Shown: one piece after another, positions 1 through 7,270 of the stretch
Numbering within the stretch: position 1 is the stretch's first letter
How the letters are laid out: each line of letters starts with the position of its first letter
Assembly: GCA_010027395.1 (NCBI GenBank)
Contig: RGVD01000093.1
Location: 1 to 9,864 of the forward strand
DNA: 9,864 bases
From: Bacteroidota bacterium
Lineage (GTDB): Bacteria > Bacteroidota > Bacteroidia > UKL13-3
Direction of reading: 5' to 3'
Translations under genes and position numbers: made by a program
Notes under the pieces: model-generated
What the model was told of the DNA's origin: nothing
Seen by the model: the letters and a program-made list of their open reading frames with translations, nothing else
Databases searched by the model: none

Positions 1-18
1 GCTTAGATGCATCTAAGC
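1..18. repeat. Perfect 18-bp palindrome, possible terminator hairpin at the window edge
   Basis: The first 18 bases, GCTTAGATGCATCTAAGC, equal their own reverse complement and could fold as a 7-bp stem with a TGCA loop. The palindrome lies about 46 bases beyond the stop codon of the minus-strand barrel gene. It could be that gene's terminator, or the terminator of a gene lying left of the window. The bases where a T-run for the minus strand would lie are outside the window, and on the plus strand only a weak CATTTT follows. The repeat may extend further left, so its real size is unknown. Confidence 0.35.
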
Positions 19-64
19 CATTTTAAAAATAGGTATTATCCTAAATATTAAGGTTATCTACACA

Positions 65-2011
65 TTATTGTTTATTGTACAAATGCAACCAGCTCATAGG
101 ATCAACCTCCTTTTTTGCTCTTCTAAGAATTTGAGTAGCGGTAGCTTTATCATCTGTTGATATTGTTGCCACTTTCAAAATTCTTGAATTGACAGCATTC
201 TTGTAAACATTGGCTTTAAATCCTTTTGCTCTCATTTTATCTCTAAAGCTGAAAGCTGATTTAGAATGAGACAACCCATAACACGCAACAATTATATTGT
301 ATTTGTATGTTGGTGGTAAAATTTCTTCGGTGTTTTCAGCAATTGTAGGTGTTACCAGTTTTGGAGTTTCTTTAGCAACTTTAGGCTCTTCTTTAATTTG
401 AACTTTAGTTTCCTCTTTTTTAGGCTCCGGTATAGTTAATTTAGGTTGCTCTATTTGAGGTTCGGGAGCAATAACTTTTGCTTGTTCAACTTTAGGTGAT
501 TCTTCTTTTGGCTGCTCTACCTTAGGTTCTTCTACCTTAGGTTGCTCCAATTTAGGCTCTTCTACAGGTTTAATTTCTTCAACCTTAGGTGTTTCTTTTG
601 GTTTGCTTTCAATTACAGGTATTTTTTCAATTTCCATTTCTTTAGCACCTTGAATACGATTATATTTACCATTACTCCAATCTATAAGTTCACGTTTACT
701 TCTATTAGCTATTTTGTATGAAATTCCTGCATTGATATATAGGTGGTGATTCAAAGATTCTTTTTCTCCAGCACCATCTAACCATTTTGAACCATTGTAA
801 TTAAAGTCTACACCTGTTAAGAAATCAAAATTCTTATTTATGTATTTTCTTGCTTGCAATCCTAAAACAATATTTTGAGTACCTTTATAGTAATCAATAT
901 TACTTTCGGTTTTATCAGCCATTAAAACATTGTTATTATATAGTAAAGTGCCAATTCCAATAATTGCATAGTAATTCCATTTATTTAACTCAAGGGGTTC
1001 CGTATTTATTCTTCTTAAATTAACTAACATACGCATTGAAATCTGGTTCAAACTATTAGAAAATTCTCTAATACTTTCTGGTTTGCTGTTACTTACTAAA
1101 GCTGATGAAACATCTTGACTACCATTAAATTTACCATAATTGTAAGCAAGTTGAAAAGATAGCATTCTAGATAGTGAATATCTAATTCCTAATCCCCCCA
1201 TCATAGTTGGACTATAGCCAATTGGTGTAAACAAAAATGGCAAACCTAAATTAGCATCAGCACTCCATTTTATGTAATCTTTAGGTGTGACTTCAATTTG
1301 TTTAGGCTCATTTTTGTGTCTCCAATCTATCAAGTTGTTATAGCTGCTTGCACCTATTTTGTAAGAAATTCCAATTGAGGTATTTATATAATTGTCGTTT
1401 TTCTTGTCTGAATATGCTCCGTCCATCCAATAAGTTTCAATATAATTAAATTCACTAGAGGCAAATGCGTCAATAGATGATGTTATAAAATATCTAGCAC
1501 CAAACCCCAATTGATAATTACGAAATGGTTTATTTCTATATTCTGTCATTTTGTATCTATTACCATCTGTGTTTACTTGGGACAATTTATTATAAAGTAA
1601 TCCAGCACCCAGGCTTAAATATGGTGCAAGTCTATTTTTTGTTTTTTTGTCAAGTCCTAAAATTTTCGTTAAGTTGTATTGCAAATAACCACTGATGCCA
1701 ATAAATTCATTTTTATAACTAACAATATCTTTTGCCCCAAATTCGCTTAAAGGTCCAACAGCAGGCGGATTATTAGGTTTGGCATAAAAAGAGTTGTAAC
1801 TAAGTCTTCCAGATAATGAAAATGAAGGTGATATGGAATACCTCAATCCACCTTGGTAAATACCAACAGGTTCAGAATTAATTGAAAACATTGTCACTGG
1901 AATACCTAGAGATAAATCTGCACTAAGCCTTTTGGCTTTTTGAGCTGAGGTGATTTTTGCACTTGTTAAGCAAATTAAAACCAACAAGGTTGAGGTTATT
2001 ATTTTTTTCAT
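65..2011 (-). CDS. Tandem beta-barrel outer membrane protein with Pro/Glu/Lys linker and C-terminal SPOR-like domain
   Basis: The 648-residue product starts with a signal peptide (MKK, a hydrophobic stretch, then TSAQ at residues 21-24). Residues about 29-231 and 249-446 are two divergent copies of one barrel-like unit. Both begin SAD-x-x-LG-x-P, contain GG-L-x-x-RYS and a LLYN strand, then FNY-(x4)-W-x-DGA, and end YIN-x-x-x-GISYKI followed by LIDW. Residues about 460-566 are a low-complexity PK-V-E-Q/E-EPK linker long enough to cross part of the periplasm. Residues about 570-645 (YNIIVACYG, then KMRAKGFKANVY, then SWLHLY) read like a SPOR peptidoglycan-binding domain. I infer an outer-membrane barrel tethered to the cell wall. 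The exact family is not recognised and the ligand is unknown. The start follows an A-rich leader with no Shine-Dalgarno site. The gene stands alone, diverging from the methyltransferase gene. Confidence 0.8.
   Translation of the reverse strand: MKKIITSTLLVLICLTSAKITSAQKAKRLSADLSLGIPVTMFSINSEPVGIYQGGLRYSISPSFSLSGRLSYNSFYAKPNNPPAVGPLSEFGAKDIVSYKNEFIGISGYLQYNLTKILGLDKKTKNRLAPYLSLGAGLLYNKLSQVNTDGNRYKMTEYRNKPFRNYQLGFGARYFITSSIDAFASSEFNYIETYWMDGAYSDKKNDNYINTSIGISYKIGASSYNNLIDWRHKNEPKQIEVTPKDYIKWSADANLGLPFLFTPIGYSPTMMGGLGIRYSLSRMLSFQLAYNYGKFNGSQDVSSALVSNSKPESIREFSNSLNQISMRMLVNLRRINTEPLELNKWNYYAIIGIGTLLYNNNVLMADKTESNIDYYKGTQNIVLGLQARKYINKNFDFLTGVDFNYNGSKWLDGAGEKESLNHHLYINAGISYKIANRSKRELIDWSNGKYNRIQGAKEMEIEKIPVIESKPKETPKVEEIKPVEEPKLEQPKVEEPKVEQPKEESPKVEQAKVIAPEPQIEQPKLTIPEPKKEETKVQIKEEPKVAKETPKLVTPTIAENTEEILPPTYKYNIIVACYGLSHSKSAFSFRDKMRAKGFKANVYKNAVNSRILKVATISTDDKATATQILRRAKKEVDPMSWLHLYNKQ
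314..634 (-). repeat. Low-complexity Pro/Glu/Lys codon repeats (linker of the barrel-SPOR protein)
   Basis: This stretch encodes a run of degenerate pentapeptides of the type PKVEQ, PKVEE, PKEES and PEPQI. The DNA also repeats: variants of CTACCTTAGGTT recur every 15 to 30 bases around 510-570. Such tracts can change length by slippage without loss of function. The composition is like the periplasm-spanning linker of TonB proteins, which supports a spacer role between barrel and cell-wall domain. Confidence 0.75.
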
Positions 2012-2189
2012 TTTATTTGTATTAGATAACTACATTTAAATTGTTTAAACCCGATTTTTATATTTCAATTATACCGTTTTAAACTTAAATTAGTAGGTAA
2101 TTATCACTATGTATAGTTTTTTTAATAAAATTTATGTCTTAAGTTTTTATTAATTAAGTTTTTATGTTTTAAAATGCAATTGTAAAATT

Positions 2190-2672
2190 ATGAATCGACA
2201 GAAAAATCATGTAATTATTACAGATAACATAAGGAGTGCCCAAAACATCGGCTCAATTTTTAGGACTTGTGATGCCTTAGGTTATCAAAAAATTTATTTG
2301 TGTGGAATTTCTGCAACACCACCTAATAAAGAAATTGCTAAAACAGCTCTGGGTGCCACTGAAACAGTGTCATGGGAATATATTGCTGATGTAAATGAGC
2401 TAATAATTAAATTAAAGGAGGTTGGATATGTTATTTGTTCCATTGAACAAACTACAGATAGTATAATGTTGCAAGATTTTAAACCCAATTTCGAAGTTAA
2501 TTATGCCTTTGTTTTAGGTAATGAAGTAGACGGTGTTTCCACTGAAATTGTTTTAAAATCAGATATCTGCCTAGAAATTCCTCAATTCGGGTCCAAAAAA
2601 TCATTTAATGTTTCTGTAGCCGCGGGCATTGTTCTTTGGGATGTAGTGAGTAAATCAATGAATAAATTATAA
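2190..2672 (+). CDS. SpoU/TrmH-family RNA 2'-O-ribose methyltransferase
   Basis: The 160-residue protein is a minimal SPOUT methyltransferase that uses S-adenosylmethionine to methylate a ribose 2'-OH in tRNA or rRNA. All three SpoU motifs are present: motif 1 NIRSAQNIGSIFRTCDALG (residues 13-31) with the catalytic Arg, motif 2 FVLGNEVDGVS (about 107-117), and motif 3 from IPQFG to SFNVSVAAGI (about 130-147), which forms the trefoil-knot cofactor pocket. There is no N-terminal substrate-binding extension of the RlmB type, so the length is close to TrmL. The target nucleotide cannot be told from sequence. The gene is monocistronic here: it diverges from the barrel gene and converges on bshC, with the stop codons overlapping. 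The leader is A/T-rich without a Shine-Dalgarno site. Confidence 0.92.
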   Translation: MNRQKNHVIITDNIRSAQNIGSIFRTCDALGYQKIYLCGISATPPNKEIAKTALGATETVSWEYIADVNELIIKLKEVGYVICSIEQTTDSIMLQDFKPNFEVNYAFVLGNEVDGVSTEIVLKSDICLEIPQFGSKKSFNVSVAAGIVLWDVVSKSMNKL

Positions 2673-4244
2673 ATCAATAATGATTAAATCTTTGCCAAAT
2701 GCATCTGCTTTTTCTAAAACTAAATCAATAATATTTTTCTCGCTGTTAATATCATAAGTCATGATATTTTCTTTCCTTTCTTGAAAAACACCGTTAGGGA
2801 AAATTTGAGATTTCGTTTTTAAAAGTTTCTCAATATCTGTTTCAAGTTTTGCCTCTTGTTGTTTTTTGAAAGTTTTACTGACTTTGCTCAAAAAATCTTT
2901 GATTGAAAGTTTTGTTTCAAGAATATCCTTTCCCAATTGGTTGTCAATAGCTTTTGCCTCATCAATTAATTTTTGAAACAAATCTTCTATTTGTTGTGTA
3001 TTAGTTTGAAAATTTGATTCTGATTTTAAATTCACGAATTTGTCTAGCAAAACAGATTCATTCGCAAAGAAATCAGCTAATTGAAGGCCTGATTTTTCAA
3101 TTTTACTATTTAGGCTAGAACCTAATAATAGAAAAGAATTGCGTTGCATCACAAGTGGATATGCAACATCATAACTATTAAAAACACCTTTCAATTGTAG
3201 CCAATAAGCTACTTCTGCCGGTCCACCAATATAGGCCAAGTTAGGCAAAATCAGCTCTTGATAAAGAGGTCTCAAAACCACATTGGGGCTAAACAATTCC
3301 GGTTTGTTTTCAATTAAGCTTTCGATTTCATTTCGGGTAAAAACGATATCTGTATCTTGTAATTTAAATTTATCGCCCTCAGGTCTTATAAGTTTGCGAC
3401 CTAATTCTTCATGCAGGTAAAAGAAATTTATTTCTCGTCCATTGATTTGAAGTTTATAGCTTTTGCTGAGTTCTTCATTCGTTTTTTGAATGGCTTGGAA
3501 ACTTTGTTGTTCCAATATATCAGCTTTGATAATTGGTTTTAACTCGTTTTTTAGCTTGGCATTATCAGCATCAATTATCAATAAACCTTCATCTGCAAAT
3601 AGTTGATGAACCAACCTTCTAGTTGCTTGGCTTAGGTTATATTTTTCATTGTAGCTCGATTCAAGAAGTTTGCTCCAATGCTTGGCCTTTGGTTTGCTGC
3701 CAAGCATAAGTTCAATAGTTTCTTTGTCTTCCTTTAGTCCATCAAGATTGAGTCTTCCAACTGGCTGCTGATGCGATTGTTTATTCCATTTTATTTCTTT
3801 TCCGAATAAATTTATTGAACTGATTTCTTCAAAATCATGGTCCTCGCTGGCCATCCAAAATACAGGAACAAAATGTTTATCTGAGTATTTTTTATTAAGC
3901 TGCTTGGCTAAATTGATGGCAGTAACAATCTTGTAAATGAAATATAAGGGGCCTGTAAAAATGGATAATTGATGACCCGTTGTTACAGTATAAGTGTTTT
4001 CACTTTTTAGACTTTCAATTTGAGAAATAGTACTTTCCGCAATACTCAGTTCGGAATCTTTGTATTGGTCAAACAAAACATCAGATAGCAAGTTTCTTTT
4101 CACTTGACTGAAGTTTTTGTTTTTTATGATTTCAGTAAACGAATCAATATTTACGCTATATTGGTAAAAACCTTTAAGCGAATCTTTTTCATTAAGATAG
4201 TCGATGCTTATTTGAGGAAGTAATCCTGATTCGATTAATTTCAT
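2667..4244 (-). CDS. bshC: Bacillithiol biosynthesis cysteine-adding enzyme BshC
   Basis: The 525-residue protein matches BshC, the putative ligase that adds cysteine to glucosaminyl-malate in the last step of bacillithiol synthesis in the cytoplasm. Visible signatures are TVTTGHQLSIFTGPLYFIYK (residues 86-105, the nucleotide-fold entry motif), PVFWMASEDHDFEEI (127-141), NVVLRPLYQE (321-330) and GGPAEVAYW (340-348). A helical, coiled-coil-like section (about 410-475) follows, then FPNG-x-x-QERKEN near 482-494. The length is normal for the family. BshA and BshB are not in this window, as is usual since the pathway is often unlinked. The gene lies 44 bases downstream of rimO on the same strand, so it may be read from the rimO transcript. 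It has no Shine-Dalgarno site. Confidence 0.93.
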   Translation of the reverse strand: MKLIESGLLPQISIDYLNEKDSLKGFYQYSVNIDSFTEIIKNKNFSQVKRNLLSDVLFDQYKDSELSIAESTISQIESLKSENTYTVTTGHQLSIFTGPLYFIYKIVTAINLAKQLNKKYSDKHFVPVFWMASEDHDFEEISSINLFGKEIKWNKQSHQQPVGRLNLDGLKEDKETIELMLGSKPKAKHWSKLLESSYNEKYNLSQATRRLVHQLFADEGLLIIDADNAKLKNELKPIIKADILEQQSFQAIQKTNEELSKSYKLQINGREINFFYLHEELGRKLIRPEGDKFKLQDTDIVFTRNEIESLIENKPELFSPNVVLRPLYQELILPNLAYIGGPAEVAYWLQLKGVFNSYDVAYPLVMQRNSFLLLGSSLNSKIEKSGLQLADFFANESVLLDKFVNLKSESNFQTNTQQIEDLFQKLIDEAKAIDNQLGKDILETKLSIKDFLSKVSKTFKKQQEAKLETDIEKLLKTKSQIFPNGVFQERKENIMTYDINSEKNIIDLVLEKADAFGKDLIIIDL

Positions 4245-4288
4245 ATAAAATAGGTTTAGATATTAAGGAAATGGTGCTTGAATCTACA

Positions 4289-5599
4289 TTACACTATTTC
4301 ACCATACAAATCGAAATCCTCAGCATGGGTTATTTTCACGTTGGCAAAGTCTCCAATTTTAGCGTAGAATTTTTTAGCGTCTACCAATACTTCATTATCA
4401 ACCTCAGGGCTATCAAATTCGGTCCTTCCCACCCACATCCCGTTTTCTTTTCTATCAAACAATACCCGATAAGTTTTACCAATTTTTTCTTGGTTTATTT
4501 CTGCTGAAATGCCTTGTTGTATCTCCATGATGATGGCAGCACGTTCTTCTTTTAATTCTTGTGGCACGTCATCCAACATGGTTCCCGCATGTGTTCCATC
4601 TTCATGGCTGTAAGTAAAAATACCAAGCCTATCAAAGCGATTGCGTTTAACAAATTCGCATAAATCTTCAAAGTCTTGCTCTGTTTCACCAGGATGTCCT
4701 GCTATTAAAGTGGTTCTAATAGCAATACCAGGAACCTTTGCTCGCATATTATCTACTACTTCTTGTGTTCTGGCAGTAGTGATTCCTCTACGCATTATTT
4801 TCAGCATATTGTCGCTGGTATGTTGCAGAGGGATGTCAATATATTTACAAATATTTTTTCTTTCAGCCATTACTTCCAAAGCATCAATAGGAAATTGACT
4901 TGGGTAGGCATAATGCAACCTAATCCATTCTGCACCTTCGATATCAGACATACGTCTTAATAACTCGGCTAATTTTCTTTCACCATACAAATCCAAGCCG
5001 TAATAGGTGCTATCTTGGGCTATAAGCAATATTTCTTTGGTGCCGTTTTTAACTAAATTTTTCACCTCAGTTTCAATTTCTTCAAAAGATTTAGAAACAT
5101 GTTTACCCCTCATGATGGGAATGGCGCAAAAAGAACAAGGTCTATCGCAACCCTCAGCAATTTTTAAATAAGCATAATGGCTGGGGGTGGTTAATAGCCT
5201 TTCACCAATAAGTTCATGTTTGTAATCAGCACCAAGGGTTTTAAGTAATTGAGGTAAATGAAGTGTTCCGAAATATTCATCCACATCTGGAATTTCTTTT
5301 TCCAAATCAGGTTTATATCTCTGACTTAAACAGCCTGTTACATATAATTTGTCTATTTCTCCTGCTTGTTTGGCCTCAGCATACCTAAGAATGGTATCAA
5401 TGCTTTCTTGCTTGGCATTGTCTATAAAACCGCAGGTATTTATCACTACTATATTGGCATCATCCTTAGCTGACTCATGTGTTACGTCAAAATCGTTTGC
5501 TTTAAGTTGGCTATATAACACTTCGCTATCCACAATATTTTTGCTACAGCCAAGGGTGATGATGTTTATTTTATCTTGCTTTTTGTTTTTTGTTTTCAT
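4289..5599 (-). CDS. rimO: Ribosomal protein S12 methylthiotransferase RimO
   Basis: The 436-residue radical-SAM enzyme adds a methylthio group to the beta-carbon of a conserved aspartate in ribosomal protein S12. The N-terminal UPF0004 domain holds the three cysteines for the auxiliary iron-sulfur cluster: C18 in LGCSKN, C56 in NTCGF and C90 in TGCLSQR. The radical-SAM triad is C151, C155 and C158 in EGCDRPCSFCAIP. A TRAM-like domain occupies the last 70 or so residues. The GCSKN motif and overall length favour RimO over the tRNA enzymes MiaB and MtaB. The position downstream of ftsY fits the conserved Bacteroidota block. The gene is separated from ftsY by an inverted-repeat segment that starts 11 bases before its start codon, so its transcription may differ from relatives with a tight ftsY-rimO junction. 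Confidence 0.96.
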   Translation of the reverse strand: MKTKNKKQDKINIITLGCSKNIVDSEVLYSQLKANDFDVTHESAKDDANIVVINTCGFIDNAKQESIDTILRYAEAKQAGEIDKLYVTGCLSQRYKPDLEKEIPDVDEYFGTLHLPQLLKTLGADYKHELIGERLLTTPSHYAYLKIAEGCDRPCSFCAIPIMRGKHVSKSFEEIETEVKNLVKNGTKEILLIAQDSTYYGLDLYGERKLAELLRRMSDIEGAEWIRLHYAYPSQFPIDALEVMAERKNICKYIDIPLQHTSDNMLKIMRRGITTARTQEVVDNMRAKVPGIAIRTTLIAGHPGETEQDFEDLCEFVKRNRFDRLGIFTYSHEDGTHAGTMLDDVPQELKEERAAIIMEIQQGISAEINQEKIGKTYRVLFDRKENGMWVGRTEFDSPEVDNEVLVDAKKFYAKIGDFANVKITHAEDFDLYGEIV

Positions 5600-5609
5600 G
5601 TTTTATATA

Positions 5610-5821
5610 GCCACAGATTGCACAGATTTCAGGGATAATAACATCCTATTTTCGAAAAGTACAAATAGCTATTCCTTTATTCTTTGTGTTTTTAATTAGT
5701 AAACCATACCTAATTTAGATTTTTTCGCTCTCTAATTCTTACAAAATAGTTTCAATTAAGTATGAGCTATCTTAAAAAATCTTTTCAAAAATTTTCTGCC
5801 TTAATTTGTAAAATCTGTGGC
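5610..5821. repeat. 212-bp segment bounded by 19-bp imperfect inverted repeats, between ftsY and rimO
   Basis: The left end (5610-5628) reads GCCACAGATTGCACAGATT. The reverse complement of the right end (5803-5821) reads GCCACAGATTTTACAAATT. The two match at 16 of 19 positions, with the outer ten identical. The right end abuts the ftsY stop codon and the left end lies 10 bases from the rimO start codon, so the segment fills almost the whole gap. The interior is A/T-rich and I see no gene in it. From memory, CCACAGATT-CACAGATT strings recur in many Bacteroidota genomes as dispersed repeats. An MITE-like or REP-like element is therefore my inference. No target-site duplication is evident. Confidence 0.6.
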
Positions 5822-6775
5822 TTAAATCTTAAACAACGAATCTACGAATTCGTGTTTGTTGAATAATTGAAGATCATCAATTCCTTCGCCTACACCAATA
5901 TATTTCACTGGAATTTTAAATTGGTCGGCTACGCCAATCACCACGCCACCTTTGGCAGTGCCATCTAATTTGGTTAATGCAAGTGCATTCACTTCAGTAG
6001 CTGCTGTAAATTGTTTGGCTTGTTCAAATGCATTTTGTCCTGTTGAAGCATCCAATACCAAAAGTATTTCATGTGGAGTGCCATCTAACACTTTGCTCAT
6101 CACACGCTTGATTTTGGATAATTCGGTCATTAGGTTGATTTTATTGTGCAATCGCCCAGCAGTATCTATGATACAAACATCGGCACCATTGTCAACTGCA
6201 TATTTCACAGCATCAAATGCCACAGAGGCAGGGTCGGTATTCATGCCATGCTCTACCACATGCACATCATTTCGCTCACCCCAGATTTTCAATTGTTGAA
6301 CGGCAGCCGCTCTAAATGTATCCCCCGCACCTAAAACTACTTTCTTTCCTGCTTTTTTAAATTGGTTAGCAAGTTTGCCTATGGTGGTTGTTTTTCCTAC
6401 TCCATTTACCCCAACAACCATAATCACATAAGGTTTTTTACCTTGCAAGTCGCTAAAGTCCACAGGGATTTCGCTTTTGTTTTCATCTAACAGGAGGGAA
6501 ATTTCTTGACGAAGTAGGTCTTGCAATTCGCTAGTGCCTGTGTATTTATCTTTGGCTACACGTTTTTGCAACCTATCAATTATTTTGAGGGTAGTTTCAA
6601 TGCCCACATCACTTGTCACAAGAATTTCTTCGAGTTTATCTAAAAAATCATCATCAACCGAGGATTTGCCAACAAGCGCTTTACTTATTTTTTCAAACAA
6701 GCTAGTCTTCGTTTTTTCAAGACCTTGGTCGAGTTTTTCTTTTTTCTCTTTGCTAAAAAAACTGAATATTCCCAT
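5822..6775 (-). CDS. ftsY: Signal recognition particle receptor FtsY
   Basis: The 317-residue SRP-type GTPase is the membrane-associated receptor that pairs with Ffh to deliver ribosomes making membrane proteins to the translocon. The N domain (about 1-95) starts with MGIFSFFSKEKKEK, a short amphipathic, basic targeting helix. The long acidic A domain of E. coli FtsY is absent, as in many non-proteobacterial versions. G-domain motifs are complete: GVNGVGKTTT (122-131), DTFRAAA (152-158), DTAGR (204-208), TKLDG (268-272) and GVGEGIDD (294-301). The DTFRAAA form and the C-terminal GVGE-x-x-DDL-x-F pattern favour FtsY over Ffh, and there is no methionine-rich M domain. A terminator upstream and a candidate promoter element suggest it is transcribed separately from the ribosomal-protein genes. 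Confidence 0.97.
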   Translation of the reverse strand: MGIFSFFSKEKKEKLDQGLEKTKTSLFEKISKALVGKSSVDDDFLDKLEEILVTSDVGIETTLKIIDRLQKRVAKDKYTGTSELQDLLRQEISLLLDENKSEIPVDFSDLQGKKPYVIMVVGVNGVGKTTTIGKLANQFKKAGKKVVLGAGDTFRAAAVQQLKIWGERNDVHVVEHGMNTDPASVAFDAVKYAVDNGADVCIIDTAGRLHNKINLMTELSKIKRVMSKVLDGTPHEILLVLDASTGQNAFEQAKQFTAATEVNALALTKLDGTAKGGVVIGVADQFKIPVKYIGVGEGIDDLQLFNKHEFVDSLFKI

Positions 6776-6798
6776 GCTTACTTAATTGATAATACTTG

Positions 6799-6806
6799 CA
6801 AATATG
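6799..6806 (-). promoter_or_regulatory. Candidate -7 promoter element for ftsY
   Basis: On the minus strand this reads CATATTTG, one base from the Bacteroidota -7 consensus TAnnTTTG, and lies 23 bases before the ftsY start codon. The following bases make ATATTTGCA, the same nonamer found in the candidate rpmB promoter at a similar distance from its start codon. No convincing -33 TTG element is seen at the expected spacing, so the call is weak. Confidence 0.3.
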
Positions 6807-6840
6807 CTAATACAATTCATAATTTGGATGAATTGGCACA

Positions 6841-6883
6841 AAATAAAATACAAAAAGCATCCTGAAATGTATCAGAATGCTTT
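6841..6883 (-). terminator. Rho-independent terminator of the rpmB-rpmG-DUF4295 unit
   Basis: Positions 6854-6865 and 6872-6883 form a 12-bp stem around a six-base loop. In the minus-strand RNA the single non-Watson-Crick position is a U-G wobble, so the stem is continuous (AAAGCAUUCUGA with UCAGGAUGCUUU). It is followed on that strand by TTTTTGTATTTTATTTTG. The hairpin begins 24 bases after the DUF4295 stop codon and lies before ftsY. It should end most transcripts of the ribosomal-protein genes and leave ftsY to its own promoter. On the plus strand the mismatch is A-C and the following T-run is short. Confidence 0.8.
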
Positions 6884-6907
6884 CGTTTGAATAATTTATG
6901 ATCGAAA

Positions 6908-7057
6908 TTAACCTTTGAAATAGCCTTTAACGCTATCGTTGGGTACGATTTCAGATTTAAAAGAGTATGCTCCTTTTTTGTTTTTTACTGCACGGTAAAC
7001 TTTAGCAAATTCTTTGCCTGAACCGGTTTTTAATGTTGCAACAACTTTCTTAGCCAT
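6908..7057 (-). CDS. DUF4295 family small ribosome-associated protein (probable bL38)
   Basis: This 49-residue basic protein begins MAKKVVATLKTGSGKEFAKV and ends IVPNDSVKGYFKG, matching the Bacteroidota-specific DUF4295 family, normally encoded directly after rpmG. From memory, a cryo-EM structure of a Flavobacterium ribosome found a phylum-specific large-subunit protein named bL38, which I believe is this family; that identity is not checked here. The start is supported by an AGGAG site 8 bases upstream, placed against the rpmG stop codon. The gap to rpmG is 13 bases, so the two are co-transcribed and perhaps translationally linked. At 49 codons it is below the size many gene finders report, so it is easily missed. 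Confidence 0.92.
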   Translation of the reverse strand: MAKKVVATLKTGSGKEFAKVYRAVKNKKGAYSFKSEIVPNDSVKGYFKG

Positions 7058-7065
7058 TTTTTACG

Positions 7066-7070
7066 CTCCT
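7066..7070 (-). promoter_or_regulatory. Shine-Dalgarno site of the DUF4295 gene
   Basis: The minus strand reads AGGAG with an 8-base spacer before the start codon. It sits immediately after the rpmG stop codon. Such sites are uncommon in Bacteroidota, where the anti-Shine-Dalgarno end of 16S rRNA is held back by ribosomal proteins, so its presence is notable. Confidence 0.7.
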
Positions 7071-7253
7071 TTATTTAATTTCTTTATGAACAGTAACACG
7101 TCTCAAAACATTGTTGAATTTTTTCAACTCAAGTCTTTCGGTTGTGTTTTTTTTGTTTTTGGTAGTAATATATCTACTCATACCTGGCATGCCCGTAGTT
7201 TTATGCTCGGTACACTCCAATATAACTTGTATCCTATTTCTATTTCTTGCCAT
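7071..7253 (-). CDS. rpmG: 50S ribosomal protein L33 (bL33)
   Basis: The 60-residue protein matches bL33 of Bacteroidota: basic N-terminus, VILECTEHK near residues 10-18, SRYITTKNKKNTTERLELKK in the middle and TVHKEIK at the end. It is a structural protein of the large subunit near the E site. Only one cysteine (C14) is present, so it is the zinc-free type without the paired CxxC knuckles. It is followed 13 bases later by DUF4295 and preceded by rpmB with a 17-base gap, the conserved order in this phylum. The start is set by an AGGAG motif 8 bases upstream and by the length matching relatives. Confidence 0.96.
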   Translation of the reverse strand: MARNRNRIQVILECTEHKTTGMPGMSRYITTKNKKNTTERLELKKFNNVLRRVTVHKEIK

Positions 7254-7261
7254 TTCGTATT

Positions 7262-7266
7262 CTCCT
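7262..7266 (-). promoter_or_regulatory. Shine-Dalgarno site of rpmG
   Basis: The minus strand reads AGGAG with an 8-base spacer to the rpmG ATG, inside the 17-base gap after the rpmB stop codon. The first gene of the unit, rpmB, has no such site, so the motif appears only at the internal genes. Confidence 0.7.
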
Positions 7267-7270
7267 ATTA

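Noticed and set aside
4271..4960. Plus-strand open frames at 4271-4507, 4641-4898 and 4763-4960
   Set aside because: They lie opposite the well-supported rimO gene, have no family features, and are explained as antisense shadows.
5349..5699. Plus-strand open frame of 116 codons running from antisense rimO into the inverted-repeat segment
   Set aside because: Most of it is the complement of rimO. The end is A/T-rich repeat DNA, and the hydrophobic residues follow from the complement of charged codons.
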